DNA from: Oryzomicrobium sp.
GTDB lineage: Bacteria; Pseudomonadota; Gammaproteobacteria; Burkholderiales; Rhodocyclaceae
Assembly: GCF_021287045.1 (NCBI RefSeq)
Contig: NZ_JAJTBG010000015.1
Span: forward strand, 29,010-93,009
Length of the DNA: 64,000 nt
Direction: 5' to 3'
The notes beneath the pieces are model-generated. The model saw only the letters and a program-made list of their open reading frames with translations. It searched no databases and had not been told where the DNA came from. Made by a program: the position numbers and the translations under genes. Below are positions 26,474 to 36,326 of this stretch, piece after piece (position 1 is the stretch's first letter; every line of letters starts with the position of its first letter).

Positions 26474-29400
26474 CTATAGCGCCATGTCCGGGGCGGCCTG
26501 CTTGGCGGCAAGGCGCTGGGCGCGGCGTTCGGCGAATTCTTCGATGACCCGGTAGAGGGCGGGTAGCAGCAGCAGGGTCAGGGCGGTGGCGGTGACCAGG
26601 CCGCCCACCACCACGGTGGCCAGGGGGCGCTGCACGTCGCTGCCCAGGCCGGTGGCGAGCATGGCCGGGGTGAGGCCCAGGGCGGCCACGGTGGCGGTCA
26701 TCAGCACCGGCCGCATCCGGCTGCGGGCGCCTTCGAGCACGGCTTCACGCAGGGGCTTGCCTTCTTCCGAGCGCAGCCGGTTGATCTGGGCCAGCATCAG
26801 CACGCCGTTGAGCACCGCCACGCCGAACAGGGCGATGAAGCCCACGGCGCTGGACACCGACAGGGTCATGCCGCGCAGGTGCAGGGCGGCCAGGCCCCCC
26901 AGGGTGGCCAGGGGCACTACCAGCAGCACCAGGGCGGGCTGGCGCATGTTGCGGAACTCGGCGAAGAGCAGCACGAACATGATGGCCAGGGTCATGGGCA
27001 GGATCACCGCCAGGCGCGCCTCGGCCCGTTCCAGGTTCTCGAACTGGCCGCCCCAGCTGATCTGGTAGCGCAGGTGGTCGTACTTCACGTCCCGTTCGAT
27101 GGCCTTCTGGGCGTCCGCCAGGAAGGAGGCCAGGTCCCGGCCCCGGGTGTTGAGCTTGACCGTCAGGTGGCGCCGGGCGCTTTCCCGGGTGATGGTGCTC
27201 TCGCCGCTGCTGGTCTGGACCCGGGCCACCTCGGAGAGGGGGATCTTGGCGCCGGTGGGGCTGGTGAGCATCAATCCGGCCACCGCTTCCGGGCTGTTGC
27301 GTACGGATTCGGGGAAGCGGATGGCGAGGTCGTAGCTCTTCTCGCCGACGAACACCTGGCCGATGGGGGTGCCGCCAATGCCGGTGGAGATCAGGTCGGC
27401 CACGTCGCCGGCGTTGAGGCCGTAGCGGGCGGCGGCGGCCCGGTCCAGGTCCACGCGCAGGTTGGGCAGGGGCGGTTCCTGGTCGATGGCCACGTCGGCG
27501 GAACCCGGGACCTTGCCCAGGGTGGCCACCACGTCGCCGGCGATGCGCCGCATTTCGTTGAAGTCGTCGCCGAAGATCTTCACCACCAGGTCGCTGTGGG
27601 CCCCCGAGAGCTTGTCCTGCACCCCGTCGATCATGGGCTGCATGAAGCCCACCATGAAGCCGGGCAACTGGCGGTAGCGGGCGTCGAGCTTGGCGATCAG
27701 CTCCTGCTTGGTCATGCCCGATTTCCAGGTGCGGTAGGGGTGGAGCCCGACGCTGACCTCGATGTGGGAAGGCGTCCACGGGTCGGTGCCGTCGTCGTTG
27801 CGGCCGAGCTGGGTGACGATGTAGGCGACCTCGGGGAACTCCCGGGTGGCGGCGCGCAGCTCGCTGGCCATTTCGCTGGCCTTGTTCAGGGTGATGCCCG
27901 GGGGCAGGGTCACCTGGAGCCAGATCGAGCCTTCATCCAGATAGGGCAGGAAGTCGCGGCCGATGGTCGCCCCCAGTCCCACCACCCCCGCCAGGGCCAC
28001 CAGGGCCACGGCGATGGCCAGCCGGGCGTGGGTGACCATGTGGTTGAGCCAGTGGCTGTAGCGGACGGCCAGCCATTCCAGGGCCTTGTTATGGAAGATG
28101 CGCCGGGGCTTGCGGAAGGCCAGGTAGGCCAGGCCCGGGATCAGGGTCAGGGCGGTGATCAGGGCGCCGATCAGGGCCGCGCCGACGGCGTAAGCCATGG
28201 GCGAGAACAGCTTGTACTCGATGCGCTGGAAGGCGAACAGGGGCAGGTAGGCGGCGATGATCACCAGCATGCCGAAGAAGATCGGCCGGGCTACCTGGAG
28301 GGTGGCGTCGATGGCGTCCCGGGGCGTTAGCGCCCGGTTTTCCTCCTCCTCGCGCCGGCGCAGGATGTTTTCCACCAGCACCACGGCCCCGTCCACCAGG
28401 ATGCCGAAGTCGATGGCCCCCAGGGACAGCAGGTTCGCCGGAATCTTGAAATGGTGCATGAAGATGAAGGCGATCAGCAGCGACAGGGGGATGGTCAGCG
28501 CCACGATCAGGGCCGCCCGGGGGCTGCCGAGGAACAGCAGCAGCACCACGGTCACCAGGATCATGCCCTCGGTGAGGGTCATGCTCACGGTGTGCATGGT
28601 GGCGTCGATCAGAGTGGTGCGGTCCAGGTAGGGGACCAGCTTCACGTCCTTGGGCAGCAGGTTGTCGTTGAGGTCGCGCACCGCCTCGTGGATGCCGTCC
28701 AGGGCCATGGAGGCGTTGGTGTCCTTGAGCAGCAGGACGATGCCAGAGAGGGTGTCGGGCACATCGTCCTTGCCCAGGATGCCGCGCCGCTCCACGTTGC
28801 CGTAGCGCACCGTGCCCAGGTCCTTGACCAGCACCGGGGTGCCGTTCTTGGCGGTGACCACCACGTTGCCCATGTCGTCCAGGGAGCGGATCAGGCCCAC
28901 GCCACGGATCACGTAGCCCTGTTCGCCCCGGTTCATCAGGCTGCCGCCGGCGTTGGCGTTGTTGGCGTTGATGGCGTCCTTCACCTGGCCCAGGGTCAGG
29001 TTGTACTGCACCAGGCGGGCCGGGTTGAGTTCGAGCATGAACTGGGTGGTGAGACCGCCGAAGTTGGTGACGTCGACAATGCCGTTCACCTTCTTGAGCC
29101 GCGGGATCACGGTCCAGAATTGAAGCTCGGACAGCTCGCGCAGATCGCGGGTGGGGGATTCCAGGGTGTAGCGGAAAATCTCGCCGATGGGCGAGGTGTA
29201 GGGGTCCAGGCCGGGCTGGGCGCCGTAGGGCAGGGCCACCTCCTGCATGCGTTCCTGAAGGCGCTGGCGGGACCAGTAGCCTTCGACGCCGTCCTGGAAC
29301 ACCACGGTGATGATCGACAGGCCGAAGGTGCTGCGGGAGCGCAGCACGTGCATCCCGGGAGTGCCGAGCAGGGCGCGCTCCAGGGGGATGGTGATCTGCT

Positions 29401-29587
29401 GCTCCACCTCTTCGGCGGCCAGGCCGGGCACCTGGGTGATGATCTGGGAGGTGACGTCGGCGATGTCCGGATAGGCTTCCACCGGCAGGCTCTTCCAGCT
29501 GTGCCAGCCGTACAGGGCCACCAGCACGAACACCAGCCAGAGGATGCCGCGGCGCTGGAAGCAGAGGGAAACGAGGCGCTCAATCAT
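26474..29587 (-). CDS. czcA: Heavy-metal RND pump, CzcA family (system 2)
   Basis: A 1037-residue HME-RND transporter. The fourth-segment motif DFGILVDGAVVLVEN places Asp393, Asp399 and Glu406 at CzcA spacing, and here the canonical Gly is present. Twelve membrane segments and the NKASEMASELRAATREFPEVAYIVTQLGR docking-domain block fit the family. The start overlaps the end of czcB by 8 bases, implying translational coupling. Likely exports Zn2+, Co2+ or Cd2+, with CnrA/NccA-like nickel specificity also possible. Confidence 0.9.
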   Translation of the reverse strand: MIERLVSLCFQRRGILWLVFVLVALYGWHSWKSLPVEAYPDIADVTSQIITQVPGLAAEEVEQQITIPLERALLGTPGMHVLRSRSTFGLSIITVVFQDGVEGYWSRQRLQERMQEVALPYGAQPGLDPYTSPIGEIFRYTLESPTRDLRELSELQFWTVIPRLKKVNGIVDVTNFGGLTTQFMLELNPARLVQYNLTLGQVKDAINANNANAGGSLMNRGEQGYVIRGVGLIRSLDDMGNVVVTAKNGTPVLVKDLGTVRYGNVERRGILGKDDVPDTLSGIVLLLKDTNASMALDGIHEAVRDLNDNLLPKDVKLVPYLDRTTLIDATMHTVSMTLTEGMILVTVVLLLFLGSPRAALIVALTIPLSLLIAFIFMHHFKIPANLLSLGAIDFGILVDGAVVLVENILRRREEEENRALTPRDAIDATLQVARPIFFGMLVIIAAYLPLFAFQRIEYKLFSPMAYAVGAALIGALITALTLIPGLAYLAFRKPRRIFHNKALEWLAVRYSHWLNHMVTHARLAIAVALVALAGVVGLGATIGRDFLPYLDEGSIWLQVTLPPGITLNKASEMASELRAATREFPEVAYIVTQLGRNDDGTDPWTPSHIEVSVGLHPYRTWKSGMTKQELIAKLDARYRQLPGFMVGFMQPMIDGVQDKLSGAHSDLVVKIFGDDFNEMRRIAGDVVATLGKVPGSADVAIDQEPPLPNLRVDLDRAAAARYGLNAGDVADLISTGIGGTPIGQVFVGEKSYDLAIRFPESVRNSPEAVAGLMLTSPTGAKIPLSEVARVQTSSGESTITRESARRHLTVKLNTRGRDLASFLADAQKAIERDVKYDHLRYQISWGGQFENLERAEARLAVILPMTLAIMFVLLFAEFRNMRQPALVLLVVPLATLGGLAALHLRGMTLSVSSAVGFIALFGVAVLNGVLMLAQINRLRSEEGKPLREAVLEGARSRMRPVLMTATVAALGLTPAMLATGLGSDVQRPLATVVVGGLVTATALTLLLLPALYRVIEEFAERRAQRLAAKQAAPDMAL

Positions 29588-30698
29588 TGAGAAGCACTCC
29601 TTCCTTCACGACGATGCGCTCGCCGGCCTTGAGGCCGCCGGTCACTTCCACCTGGTCGCCCAGGGTGGCGCCCACGGTGACGTTGCGGGCCCGGTAGACG
29701 AAGGGGGCGGTTTCCACGAACACCCGGGTGTACAGGCCGCTCTGCACCAGGGCGGTGGCTGGAATGACGGTGGCGCGGCGCTTCTCGCCGGACAGGGTGA
29801 CCTTGGCGAACATGCCCGGACGCAGTCGGCCGTCCTGGTTGTCGATGGCGACGCGGACCTTCACGGTGCGGGTGTCCGGGTCGAGCAGCTCGCCCACGTA
29901 ACGCACCCGGCCGCGCAGGGTCAGCTCGTCGAAGGCGTTGAGGCGGATCTCCACCGGCTGGCCGACGAACACGCCGCCCAGGTCGCGCTCGGAGACGTTG
30001 GCCACCAGCCACACCGTGGACAGGTCGGCCACGGTCATGATCGAGGCGTTGGTGTCGTTCCAGTAACCGCCCTGGGCGCCGTTCAGTTCCACCACCCGAC
30101 CGGCGATGGGCGAGCGCATGGCGTATTCGCGGCCGGCGGGGGAGGAGGCCACGGCCCCCAGCTGGGTCAGGCGGGCGTGGGTGGCCTGGGCGTCGCTCTC
30201 GGCCTGGCGCAGGCCGGTTTCGGCCGTCTCGTAGTCCTTGCGCGAGATGATGTCGGCGTCGAACAGTTCCTTCTGGCGCTCAAAGTCGCGGCGGGCCTGG
30301 ATCAAGGCCAGCTGGGCCTTGCTGGCGTCGTTGCGGGCCGAGCTGAGGTCGGACGAATCCAGGGTGAACAGCACGTCGCCCACCTTGACGCCGTCGCCCA
30401 GCACCTTGTTCAGGCGGGTGATGCGGCCGGCCAGGGGCGGCACGACCTTGATGAACTTGGCCGGATCGGCCTCGATGGTGCCGGGGGCAGCGATGGGACG
30501 TTCCACGTCCCGGTCTTCCACGGCGGCCACCTTGATGGTGGTGCGCAGGGGGGAGCTTTCGGGGACCTTCACCTGGGGGCCGTCATGCTGGACGGCGGCG
30601 GGGGGCTGGGCGGGGGCATCGGCCTTGCCGCAGCCGCTCAGGGCGACACAACTGGAGGCGGCCAGGGCCAGGGCCAGGGGAAGAGTGGCGGTACGCAA
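29580..30698 (-). CDS. czcB: Periplasmic adaptor lipoprotein, CzcB family (system 2)
   Basis: About 372 residues. A lipobox (VALSGC then GKADAPA) near residue 22 marks a lipoprotein. The adaptor core shows EVPPLAGRITRLNKVLGDGVKVGDVLFTL-like segments and a long helical hairpin (SSARNDASKAQLALIQARRDFERQKELF). No ATG fits: a TTG at 30698 is preceded by AGGAGAAAACA and directly begins the lipoprotein signal, so it is the preferred start. The stop overlaps czcA. The gene heads the czcB-A-C operon; no metal regulator is adjacent. Confidence 0.86.
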   Translation of the reverse strand: MRTATLPLALALAASSCVALSGCGKADAPAQPPAAVQHDGPQVKVPESSPLRTTIKVAAVEDRDVERPIAAPGTIEADPAKFIKVVPPLAGRITRLNKVLGDGVKVGDVLFTLDSSDLSSARNDASKAQLALIQARRDFERQKELFDADIISRKDYETAETGLRQAESDAQATHARLTQLGAVASSPAGREYAMRSPIAGRVVELNGAQGGYWNDTNASIMTVADLSTVWLVANVSERDLGGVFVGQPVEIRLNAFDELTLRGRVRYVGELLDPDTRTVKVRVAIDNQDGRLRPGMFAKVTLSGEKRRATVIPATALVQSGLYTRVFVETAPFVYRARNVTVGATLGDQVEVTGGLKAGERIVVKEGVLLND

Positions 30699-30903
30699 TG
30701 TTTTCTCCTGAGTTCTTATCGGTGTTGCCGGTCGTGGATCGTTTATGACGCGATTGTTGCAGCTGTACGTTACGAACGCTCGACGACCTGCCAAGCGGGA
30801 AAAAAGGTGCGCCGGTCCGACATCGGTCGGGCGGCGGTCCGACGCACCCGTCGAGGGCTAGGGTCGGGGTCCATGGCGGGTCCTTTGTCGTGACGCCGGC
30901 CGG

Positions 30904-31263
30904 TCAGTGGCAGCGGCAGGCGAAAGTGGCGGAAGGCACGGTTTCCCAACGCACCGAGCGCACCGGGGGAATCAGGCCGATTTCCTGCACCAGGCGCACC
31001 AGGATGCCGCGGCGCTCCACGGGACAGGACACCAGCACGCGCATCAGGCGGGCGTCCATGCCGGCGTTGGCGTTGTGGGTGGCGATCTCGGCCGGGGGCA
31101 GCCCGGTGTCGTCCAGGGTCAGGCGCACCAGCTGTTCCACCCGATCCTGGACGGATTCGGGGCAGAGCACGGTGATCACGTAGGGCCGGGCGGGAGGCAC
31201 GGCGGGCAGGGTGCGGGCGGCGGCGCGGCCGCCGGCGAAGGGGATCCAGGAAGCGAAAGCCAT
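30904..31263 (-). CDS. Stand-alone MgtC C-terminal-like (ACT-type) domain protein
   Basis: A 119-residue soluble protein. From YVITVLCPESVQDRVEQLV to SVRWET it follows the pattern of the C-terminal domain of the neighbouring MgtC (YRIVATCDATEEVHVRSLM to AIRWAT). It therefore looks like a duplicated, free-standing copy of that regulatory domain. It begins 12 bases after mgtC and is probably cotranslated. Cys and His residues at the extreme C-terminus (ATFACRCH) could bind metal. Function unknown; modulation of MgtC or MgtA is an inference. Confidence 0.68.
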   Translation of the reverse strand: MAFASWIPFAGGRAAARTLPAVPPARPYVITVLCPESVQDRVEQLVRLTLDDTGLPPAEIATHNANAGMDARLMRVLVSCPVERRGILVRLVQEIGLIPPVRSVRWETVPSATFACRCH

Positions 31264-31275
31264 GGCGTGTCCTCC

Positions 31276-31980
31276 TTATTCCGGAGTGCCGTTGAGGGTG
31301 GCCCAGCGGATGGCCGAGACGCTCTTTTCCAGGCTGACCCGGCTGACGATCTGCTCCAGCAGGCCGTGGTTGCCCGAGGTGGCGAGCAGGTCCGCCTGGA
31401 CGTCGATCTTGCCGATGCGGCTGGAATCCTCGCTGTGCAGCGACTGGAGCACCAGAGCGGGCATGGCCCCGAGCATGTGCAGCATCAGGCTGCGCACATG
31501 CACTTCCTCGGTGGCGTCGCAGGTGGCGACGATGCGATAGGGCTGTTCGACCTCGATGCCGGCGGCGGCCGCCTGGCGGTTGAGGCGCTGGCCCATGCCG
31601 CGCAGCAGGTAGTTGGCACCGATGATGAAGGCGGTGCCGATGGCCGCCTCCAGGGCATGGCCGATGCCCGCCAGCAGGCCCACGGCGGCTGAGCACCACA
31701 GGGTCGCGGCGGTGTTGAGGCCGCGCACGTTCATGCCTTCGCGCATGATCACCCCGGCGCCGAGGAAGCCGATGCCGGACACCACCTGGGCGGCGATGCG
31801 CTCTTTGTCCTGAGCTTCGGGGGAAAGGATGGACACCGCCACGAACAGGGCGGAACCGGCGGAAACCAGGGCATTCGTGCGCAGTCCCGCCATGCGTTGG
31901 CGCAGCTGCCGCTCGGTGCCGATGAGGGCGCCCAGGGCCAGCGCGACCAGCACGCGCATTGCAAAATCAAACCAGATCAT
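31276..31980 (-). CDS. mgtC: MgtC/SapB family membrane protein
   Basis: A 234-residue protein. The N-terminal half has about four membrane segments with the MgtC signature LGALIGTERQLRQRMAGLRT, SGIGFLGAGVIM and NVRGLNTAATLWCSAAVGLLAG. The C-terminal half is a soluble ACT-like domain. MgtC proteins act in low-Mg2+ adaptation and can modulate ATP synthase or transporters. The ATG at 31980 lies 6 bases after GGGAG; a GTG at 31983 is the alternative. It is in one operon with the stand-alone domain gene and in the same metal region as mgtA. Confidence 0.87.
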   Translation of the reverse strand: MIWFDFAMRVLVALALGALIGTERQLRQRMAGLRTNALVSAGSALFVAVSILSPEAQDKERIAAQVVSGIGFLGAGVIMREGMNVRGLNTAATLWCSAAVGLLAGIGHALEAAIGTAFIIGANYLLRGMGQRLNRQAAAAGIEVEQPYRIVATCDATEEVHVRSLMLHMLGAMPALVLQSLHSEDSSRIGKIDVQADLLATSGNHGLLEQIVSRVSLEKSVSAIRWATLNGTPE

Positions 31981-32367
31981 CACCGTCTCCCGTGGGTACG
32001 AGGAACAACGGTGAGCCTTGAACGAAGCCGTGAACGGGCGCGCCGCGCCAATTCAAGCGGATTCAGGACTGCAGAAGGATCGGGGTGGCGGAGGGGAACT
32101 GCATTTCCGCCCAATGACGCCGCGTCGGGAGACGCGACAAGGGAATGGAATTCGCGCGTCTCTTAGCGGTGGTCGTCGTTGCACGATCGACTACTGTCAC
32201 TAGAACAAGAGCCCACGTCGAAACTCCATGAAGTTGAAAACGGCGCGATTTTCGGCGTCGCTTCAGGCCTTGTCAAGACGGAAAGTATTAAACAAATGTG
32301 ACATTTTGATGATGTCGGTTTGTGCGCTGCCGCAAGACCCCGGGGGGCCTGGGAAAATTCCCGAAAG

Positions 32368-32398
32368 TGGCTTGAAAAGCCAGGGTTTTATTGTTTTT
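32368..32398 (+). terminator. Weak terminator-like hairpin
   Basis: TGGCTT, a GAA loop and AAGCCA (32368-32382) are followed by GGG and a T-rich run to 32398. No upstream plus-strand gene is visible, so it could end a small RNA or be chance. Confidence 0.35.
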
Positions 32399-32435
32399 CA
32401 GGCTTGCGGAAGAAGTCTGACGCGAGACTGATTGT

Positions 32436-32489
32436 GCGGTGCGGTGCGGTGCGGTGCGGTGCGGTGCGGTGCGGTGCGGTGCGGTGCGG
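32436..32489. repeat. Pentanucleotide tandem repeat (GCGGT)10
   Basis: Ten exact copies of GCGGT run from 32436 to 32485, plus a partial eleventh (GCGG). The unit is not a multiple of three, so frames crossing it shift with copy number. It lies 95-150 bases downstream of the pilin-like gene and no convincing gene spans it. Confidence 0.95.
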
Positions 32490-32584
32490 CGTCGCGAGCG
32501 GCACCGACAAGGCGCGCTTTCCCGAGCGCGGGGGCGCCACCCGGCCAAGGCCGGCGGTTGGCCGGGGCGAACGATCGTGCGGCG

Positions 32585-33106
32585 CTAGCAGCCGCTGGTG
32601 TTGACCGTCACCACCGGCGTGCCCGATCCGTTATATGTGTATTGGACGGAGCACTGGGCGGGATCGGGAGCGCTTTCGATCCGCCAGCCGGCATCGCCGC
32701 CGGGAATTTGGCCGTTTCCGTAGCCATAGAAAGTGAAGTTCCCGTAGGGCACTGCCGCCGCCGAGAGGTAGCAGCCGCCTCCTGGCGCCGTGAACCCCTG
32801 CTGGCTGACGCCGATGCCATCGCACCATCGGTCCGGATAACCGTTCCAGATGCGCATTGGCGTTCCGCCGATGGTGATCCAGGTGATATCAATTTGTTCG
32901 CCCGGCGTGCCGGTACCGCTGACGCCGGTCATGGCGGCGACCAGGTTCAAGGCGCTGCTCACCGAGCCCCCCAGGCCCTGGATCGCCGCCGTCCGCGCCG
33001 ATGAGCCGAGGTTGATGAAGCGGGGAAGGGCGGTGGCCGCCAGGATTCCGAGGATGACCACGACGACGATAAGCTCAACCAGTGTGAATCCGCGGTTTCT
33101 GCGCAT
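32585..33106 (-). CDS. Type IV pilin-like / pseudopilin protein
   Basis: A 173-residue protein with a class III leader: RRNRG is cut before FTLVELIVVVVILGILAATALP, with Glu5 of the mature protein present. The following ALPRFINLGSSARTAAIQGLGGSVSSA resembles MshA-type pilins. Four or more C-terminal Cys residues (GCYLSAA, AQCSVQY, NTSGC) probably form disulfides. No other pilus assembly genes are nearby, so it is an orphan relying on a system elsewhere. Followed downstream by the pentanucleotide repeat. Confidence 0.85.
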   Translation of the reverse strand: MRRNRGFTLVELIVVVVILGILAATALPRFINLGSSARTAAIQGLGGSVSSALNLVAAMTGVSGTGTPGEQIDITWITIGGTPMRIWNGYPDRWCDGIGVSQQGFTAPGGGCYLSAAAVPYGNFTFYGYGNGQIPGGDAGWRIESAPDPAQCSVQYTYNGSGTPVVTVNTSGC

Positions 33107-33251
33107 GGGGGACCTTCAGGGGCGACGCGGGAGATCTCGATGACGGGTGGCAATTTTAACTGCAATGCCCCACGGAAACTTCATGTTGAATTTTCATGTC
33201 ATGAAAACGTGCCCTTCCTGTACCGGGCGAAACCCTTGGCGGGCCCGAAAA

Positions 33252-33289
33252 CGCAACAGCCGCGGAAGTTTCCTTCTGCGGCTGTTGCG
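33252..33289 (-). terminator. Terminator of nrdJ
   Basis: CGCAACAGCCGC (33252-33263) pairs with GCGGCTGTTGCG (33278-33289); on the minus strand a GTTTTC run follows. Positioned 46 bases after the nrdJ stop. Confidence 0.75.
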
Positions 33290-33334
33290 CCGTCGGCCCC
33301 GAGGGGCCGACCGGGATGGTCGGGGGCTGGGCGT

Positions 33335-36229
33335 TTAGCCGCAGGAACCCACGGCGCCGCAGGCGGTGCAGAAGTCGCAGCCGTCCTTGCGGATCACGGT
33401 GTAGTTGCCGCAGTCGCCGCACAGCTTGCCCTGCATGGTCCGGGGCGAGGTGCCGTCCTCGGCGCTTTCCAGGATGCCCATCTGCTGCAGCGGCAGACCG
33501 TTCTCGTCCAGGATGCCGAGCATGGCGTAGCGGTGGATCACCAGCTGGGCCAGGTAGGCGACGGTGGAAGGGTAGGTCTGTTGCTTGCGTGAGCCGGGCA
33601 CGAAGGCCATGAAGTCGCCCAGGGGCTCCGGGTAGTCGAGCAGCTTGCGCAGCTTCATGCCGATCCAGGCCGGGTCGAGGACGCGCATATCCAGGGACAG
33701 CATCTTGCACAGGCCGTCCAGGGAGCGCGGGTAGTTGCCCGACAGCCACATGGAGTAGGGGCGGGTGACGCCGTCGGGCAGGGTGATTTCCTTCAGACCC
33801 AGGACGAAGTCCTCGCCGGTGGCCGGGTTGAACACGTCCACGGTCCAGGACAGGGTGCCGTCGGTGCCGGTCTTGGGCTCCTTCAGGCTGAACATGGCGT
33901 CCAGCACCGGGGACGGGCCGTCCTGGCCGAGCCAGCCGAGTTGCTCGATGCGGTAGCGCATCAGCTGGGCCATAGCGGACACCACCGAGGGCATGCGCTT
34001 CTGTTCGCCGTGGGGCGGGAAGGGCATGTCGAAGGATTCGCCGGAGGGCGTCTTGGCCAGGGTGTCGAGCTTGAGTTGCAGCCAGGCCCGGTCGTTGGCG
34101 CGCATGTCCATCGACAAGGTCTTGGCCACGGCGCCCAGACCGCGGGGCTGGGCCGGACCGTTGACCCACACCTCGAAGGGCCAGGCCTTGCCTTCCTGCT
34201 CGACGTGGCCGATGAACAGGGCGAACTTGCCCAGGGGCGATTCGAGCATGTAGGTCCAGGCCAGGTTACCTTCCGGAATGCTCGGACGGCTCGGCCATTG
34301 CAGGCTGGACAGCACCGGGGCGGGCAGGGACTTGATCGAGAGGCGGCGGTTGGCGTCGGAGACGAAGTCCTGGGGATTGGCCTTGTCGTCGCCGGGCTGG
34401 GCTGTGGGGGTGGAGGGCTCCACCGACAGCACCGAGCCGAGCACGCTGTTCGGGCGGTAGGTGGCCAGACCCTTCAGGCCGGACTTCCAGGCATCCATGT
34501 AGAGGTTCTGGAATTCGGCGTAGGGGTAGTCGGCCGGCACGTTCACCGTCTTGGAGATGGCGGTGTCGATGTAGGGGGCGACGGCGGCGACCATGTCCTT
34601 GTGCGCCTGGGCGGACAGTTCCAGGGCGGTGACGAAGTACTCGGGCAGCTTCTCCACGTTGCCGCCCAGGTGCTTGTACAGGCGCCAGGCGTAGTCCTCG
34701 ACCGCGTACTCCTTGAGGGTGCCGTCGGGCATGCGCTTCTTGCGGTTGTAGGTCCAGGAGAAGGGCGGCTCGATGCCGTTCGAGGCGTTGTCGGCGAAGG
34801 CCAGGGAGATGGTGCCGGTGGGGGCGATCGACAGCAGGTGCGAATTACGCAGGCCGTGCTTGCGGATGGCCGCCTTGATGTCGTTGGGCAGGCGCGAGGC
34901 GAAGTTGCCGCCGGACAGGTATAGCTCGGCGTTGAACAGGGGGAAGGCGCCCCGTTCCTGGGCCATGTCCACCGAGGTCAGGTAGGCGGTGTCGCGCATG
35001 AACTCGGAGATGCGCGAGGCCATGGCCCGGGCTTCGGGCCGGTCGTAGCGCAGGCGCAGCATGGCCAGGGTGTCGCCCAGGCCGGTGAAGCCGAGGCCGA
35101 TGCGGCGCTTGTTCATGGCTTCTTCGTGCTGGCGGGGCAGGGGCCAGTGGGTCACGTCGAGCACGTTGTCGAGCATGCGGGTGGACACCTTGACCACTTC
35201 GGCGAAGGCGTCGAAATCGAACTCGGCCTGCTCGGAGAAGGGGTGGCGCACGAACAGGGTCAGGTTGATCGAACCCAGGCAGCAGCAGCCGTAGGGGGGC
35301 AGGGGCTGTTCGGCGCAGGGGTTGGTGGCCTCAATCACTTCGCAGTAATTGAGGTTGTTGTCCCGGTTGATGCGGTCGAGGAACAAGATGCCCGGCTCGG
35401 CGTGGTCGTAGGTGGACTTCATCACCTGGTCCCACAGGTCCCGGGCGCGCACCTTGCGGTACACCCACAGACCGTCTTCGCGCTGGAAGGCGCCGGCGCG
35501 CTTCATGTCGGCGTTGGGTTCGGCGCGGTGGGTCAGCTCCACGTCCTTGTCTTCTTCCACCGCCTTCATGAACACGTCGGTGACGCCCACCGAAATGTTG
35601 AAATTGGTCAGGTCGCCGTGGTCCTTGGCGTGGATGAAGTCCTCGATGTCCGGATGGTCGCAGCGCAGCACGCCCATCTGGGCGCCGCGGCGGGCGCCGG
35701 CGGATTCGACGGTCTCGCAGGAGCGGTCGAACACGCGCATGTAGGAGACGGGGCCGGAGGCGCGGGACTGGGTGCCCTTCACCAGGGCGCCCACCGGGCG
35801 GATGCTGGAGAAGTCGTAGCCGACGCCGCCGCCGCGGCGCATGGTCTCGGCGGCCTGGGCCAGGGCGGTGTAGATGCCGGGACGGCCGTCAACGGTCTCG
35901 ACGATGGAATCGCCCACGGGCTGGACGAAGCAGTTGATCAGGGTCGCTTGCAGGTCGGTACCGGCGGCGGAGTTGATGCGGCCGGCGGGGACGAAGCCGT
36001 TTTCCTGGGCCCAGAGGAATTTTTCCTCCCACTTGGCCCGTTCCTTTTCGGTCTCGACGGCGGCCAGTGCCCGGGCTACCCGGCGGCGCACGTCGTGGAC
36101 GCTGATTTCCTTGCCCTTGGCGTATTTTTCGACCAGGACTTCGACGGAAATCTCCTGCTCGGGCAGGGGGCCCACTTCGGGGGCGTCGGGGATGGCGGTA
36201 AGCGACAGCTGTTCGGCAACCTTGCTCAT
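33335..36229 (-). CDS. nrdJ: Adenosylcobalamin-dependent (class II) ribonucleotide reductase
   Basis: A 964-residue NrdJ. Active-site features are the N-terminal Cys in [12 protein letters not shown], the [21 protein letters not shown] block, and [20 protein letters not shown]. The C-terminus has a zinc-finger-like CGDCGNY...[14 protein letters not shown] tail. It makes deoxyribonucleotides without oxygen, using B12. No intein is seen. ATG at 36229. Divergent region to bdhA contains two NrdR-box-like sites about 100-140 bases upstream. Two internal repeats of an LSMD(M)R... domain near the C-terminal third (residues about 660-910) look duplicated. Confidence 0.93.
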   Translation of the reverse strand: MSKVAEQLSLTAIPDAPEVGPLPEQEISVEVLVEKYAKGKEISVHDVRRRVARALAAVETEKERAKWEEKFLWAQENGFVPAGRINSAAGTDLQATLINCFVQPVGDSIVETVDGRPGIYTALAQAAETMRRGGGVGYDFSSIRPVGALVKGTQSRASGPVSYMRVFDRSCETVESAGARRGAQMGVLRCDHPDIEDFIHAKDHGDLTNFNISVGVTDVFMKAVEEDKDVELTHRAEPNADMKRAGAFQREDGLWVYRKVRARDLWDQVMKSTYDHAEPGILFLDRINRDNNLNYCEVIEATNPCAEQPLPPYGCCCLGSINLTLFVRHPFSEQAEFDFDAFAEVVKVSTRMLDNVLDVTHWPLPRQHEEAMNKRRIGLGFTGLGDTLAMLRLRYDRPEARAMASRISEFMRDTAYLTSVDMAQERGAFPLFNAELYLSGGNFASRLPNDIKAAIRKHGLRNSHLLSIAPTGTISLAFADNASNGIEPPFSWTYNRKKRMPDGTLKEYAVEDYAWRLYKHLGGNVEKLPEYFVTALELSAQAHKDMVAAVAPYIDTAISKTVNVPADYPYAEFQNLYMDAWKSGLKGLATYRPNSVLGSVLSVEPSTPTAQPGDDKANPQDFVSDANRRLSIKSLPAPVLSSLQWPSRPSIPEGNLAWTYMLESPLGKFALFIGHVEQEGKAWPFEVWVNGPAQPRGLGAVAKTLSMDMRANDRAWLQLKLDTLAKTPSGESFDMPFPPHGEQKRMPSVVSAMAQLMRYRIEQLGWLGQDGPSPVLDAMFSLKEPKTGTDGTLSWTVDVFNPATGEDFVLGLKEITLPDGVTRPYSMWLSGNYPRSLDGLCKMLSLDMRVLDPAWIGMKLRKLLDYPEPLGDFMAFVPGSRKQQTYPSTVAYLAQLVIHRYAMLGILDENGLPLQQMGILESAEDGTSPRTMQGKLCGDCGNYTVIRKDGCDFCTACGAVGSCG

Positions 36230-36326
36230 GATTCGGCCTGTCTCCAGAAGGAATTGCGTAGATATTGAAGCTGTGAAAACTCAAAAAGCATGGACCCGCT
36301 GGGGGTCCGATTCGGCGCAAAATCTA

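Larger units (their letters stand above)
31981..32584. other. Gene-free 600-base stretch with structured elements
   Basis: No credible coding frame. The left part must hold the mgtC promoter (minus strand). The middle (about 32270-32400) is AT-richer, with small hairpins GGGAA/TTCCC (32351-32362) and TGGCTT/AAGCCA (32368-32382), the latter followed by a T-rich tail. The right part holds the (GCGGT)10 repeat. Confidence 0.5.

Noticed and set aside
32436-32489. CRISPR array
   Set aside because: The units are five bases with no spacers; a simple tandem repeat.
32288-32604. Short frames crossing the GCGGT repeat
   Set aside because: Their proteins are dominated by the repeat (TAPHR or RCGAV units) with no ribosome site or signal; not coding on present evidence.
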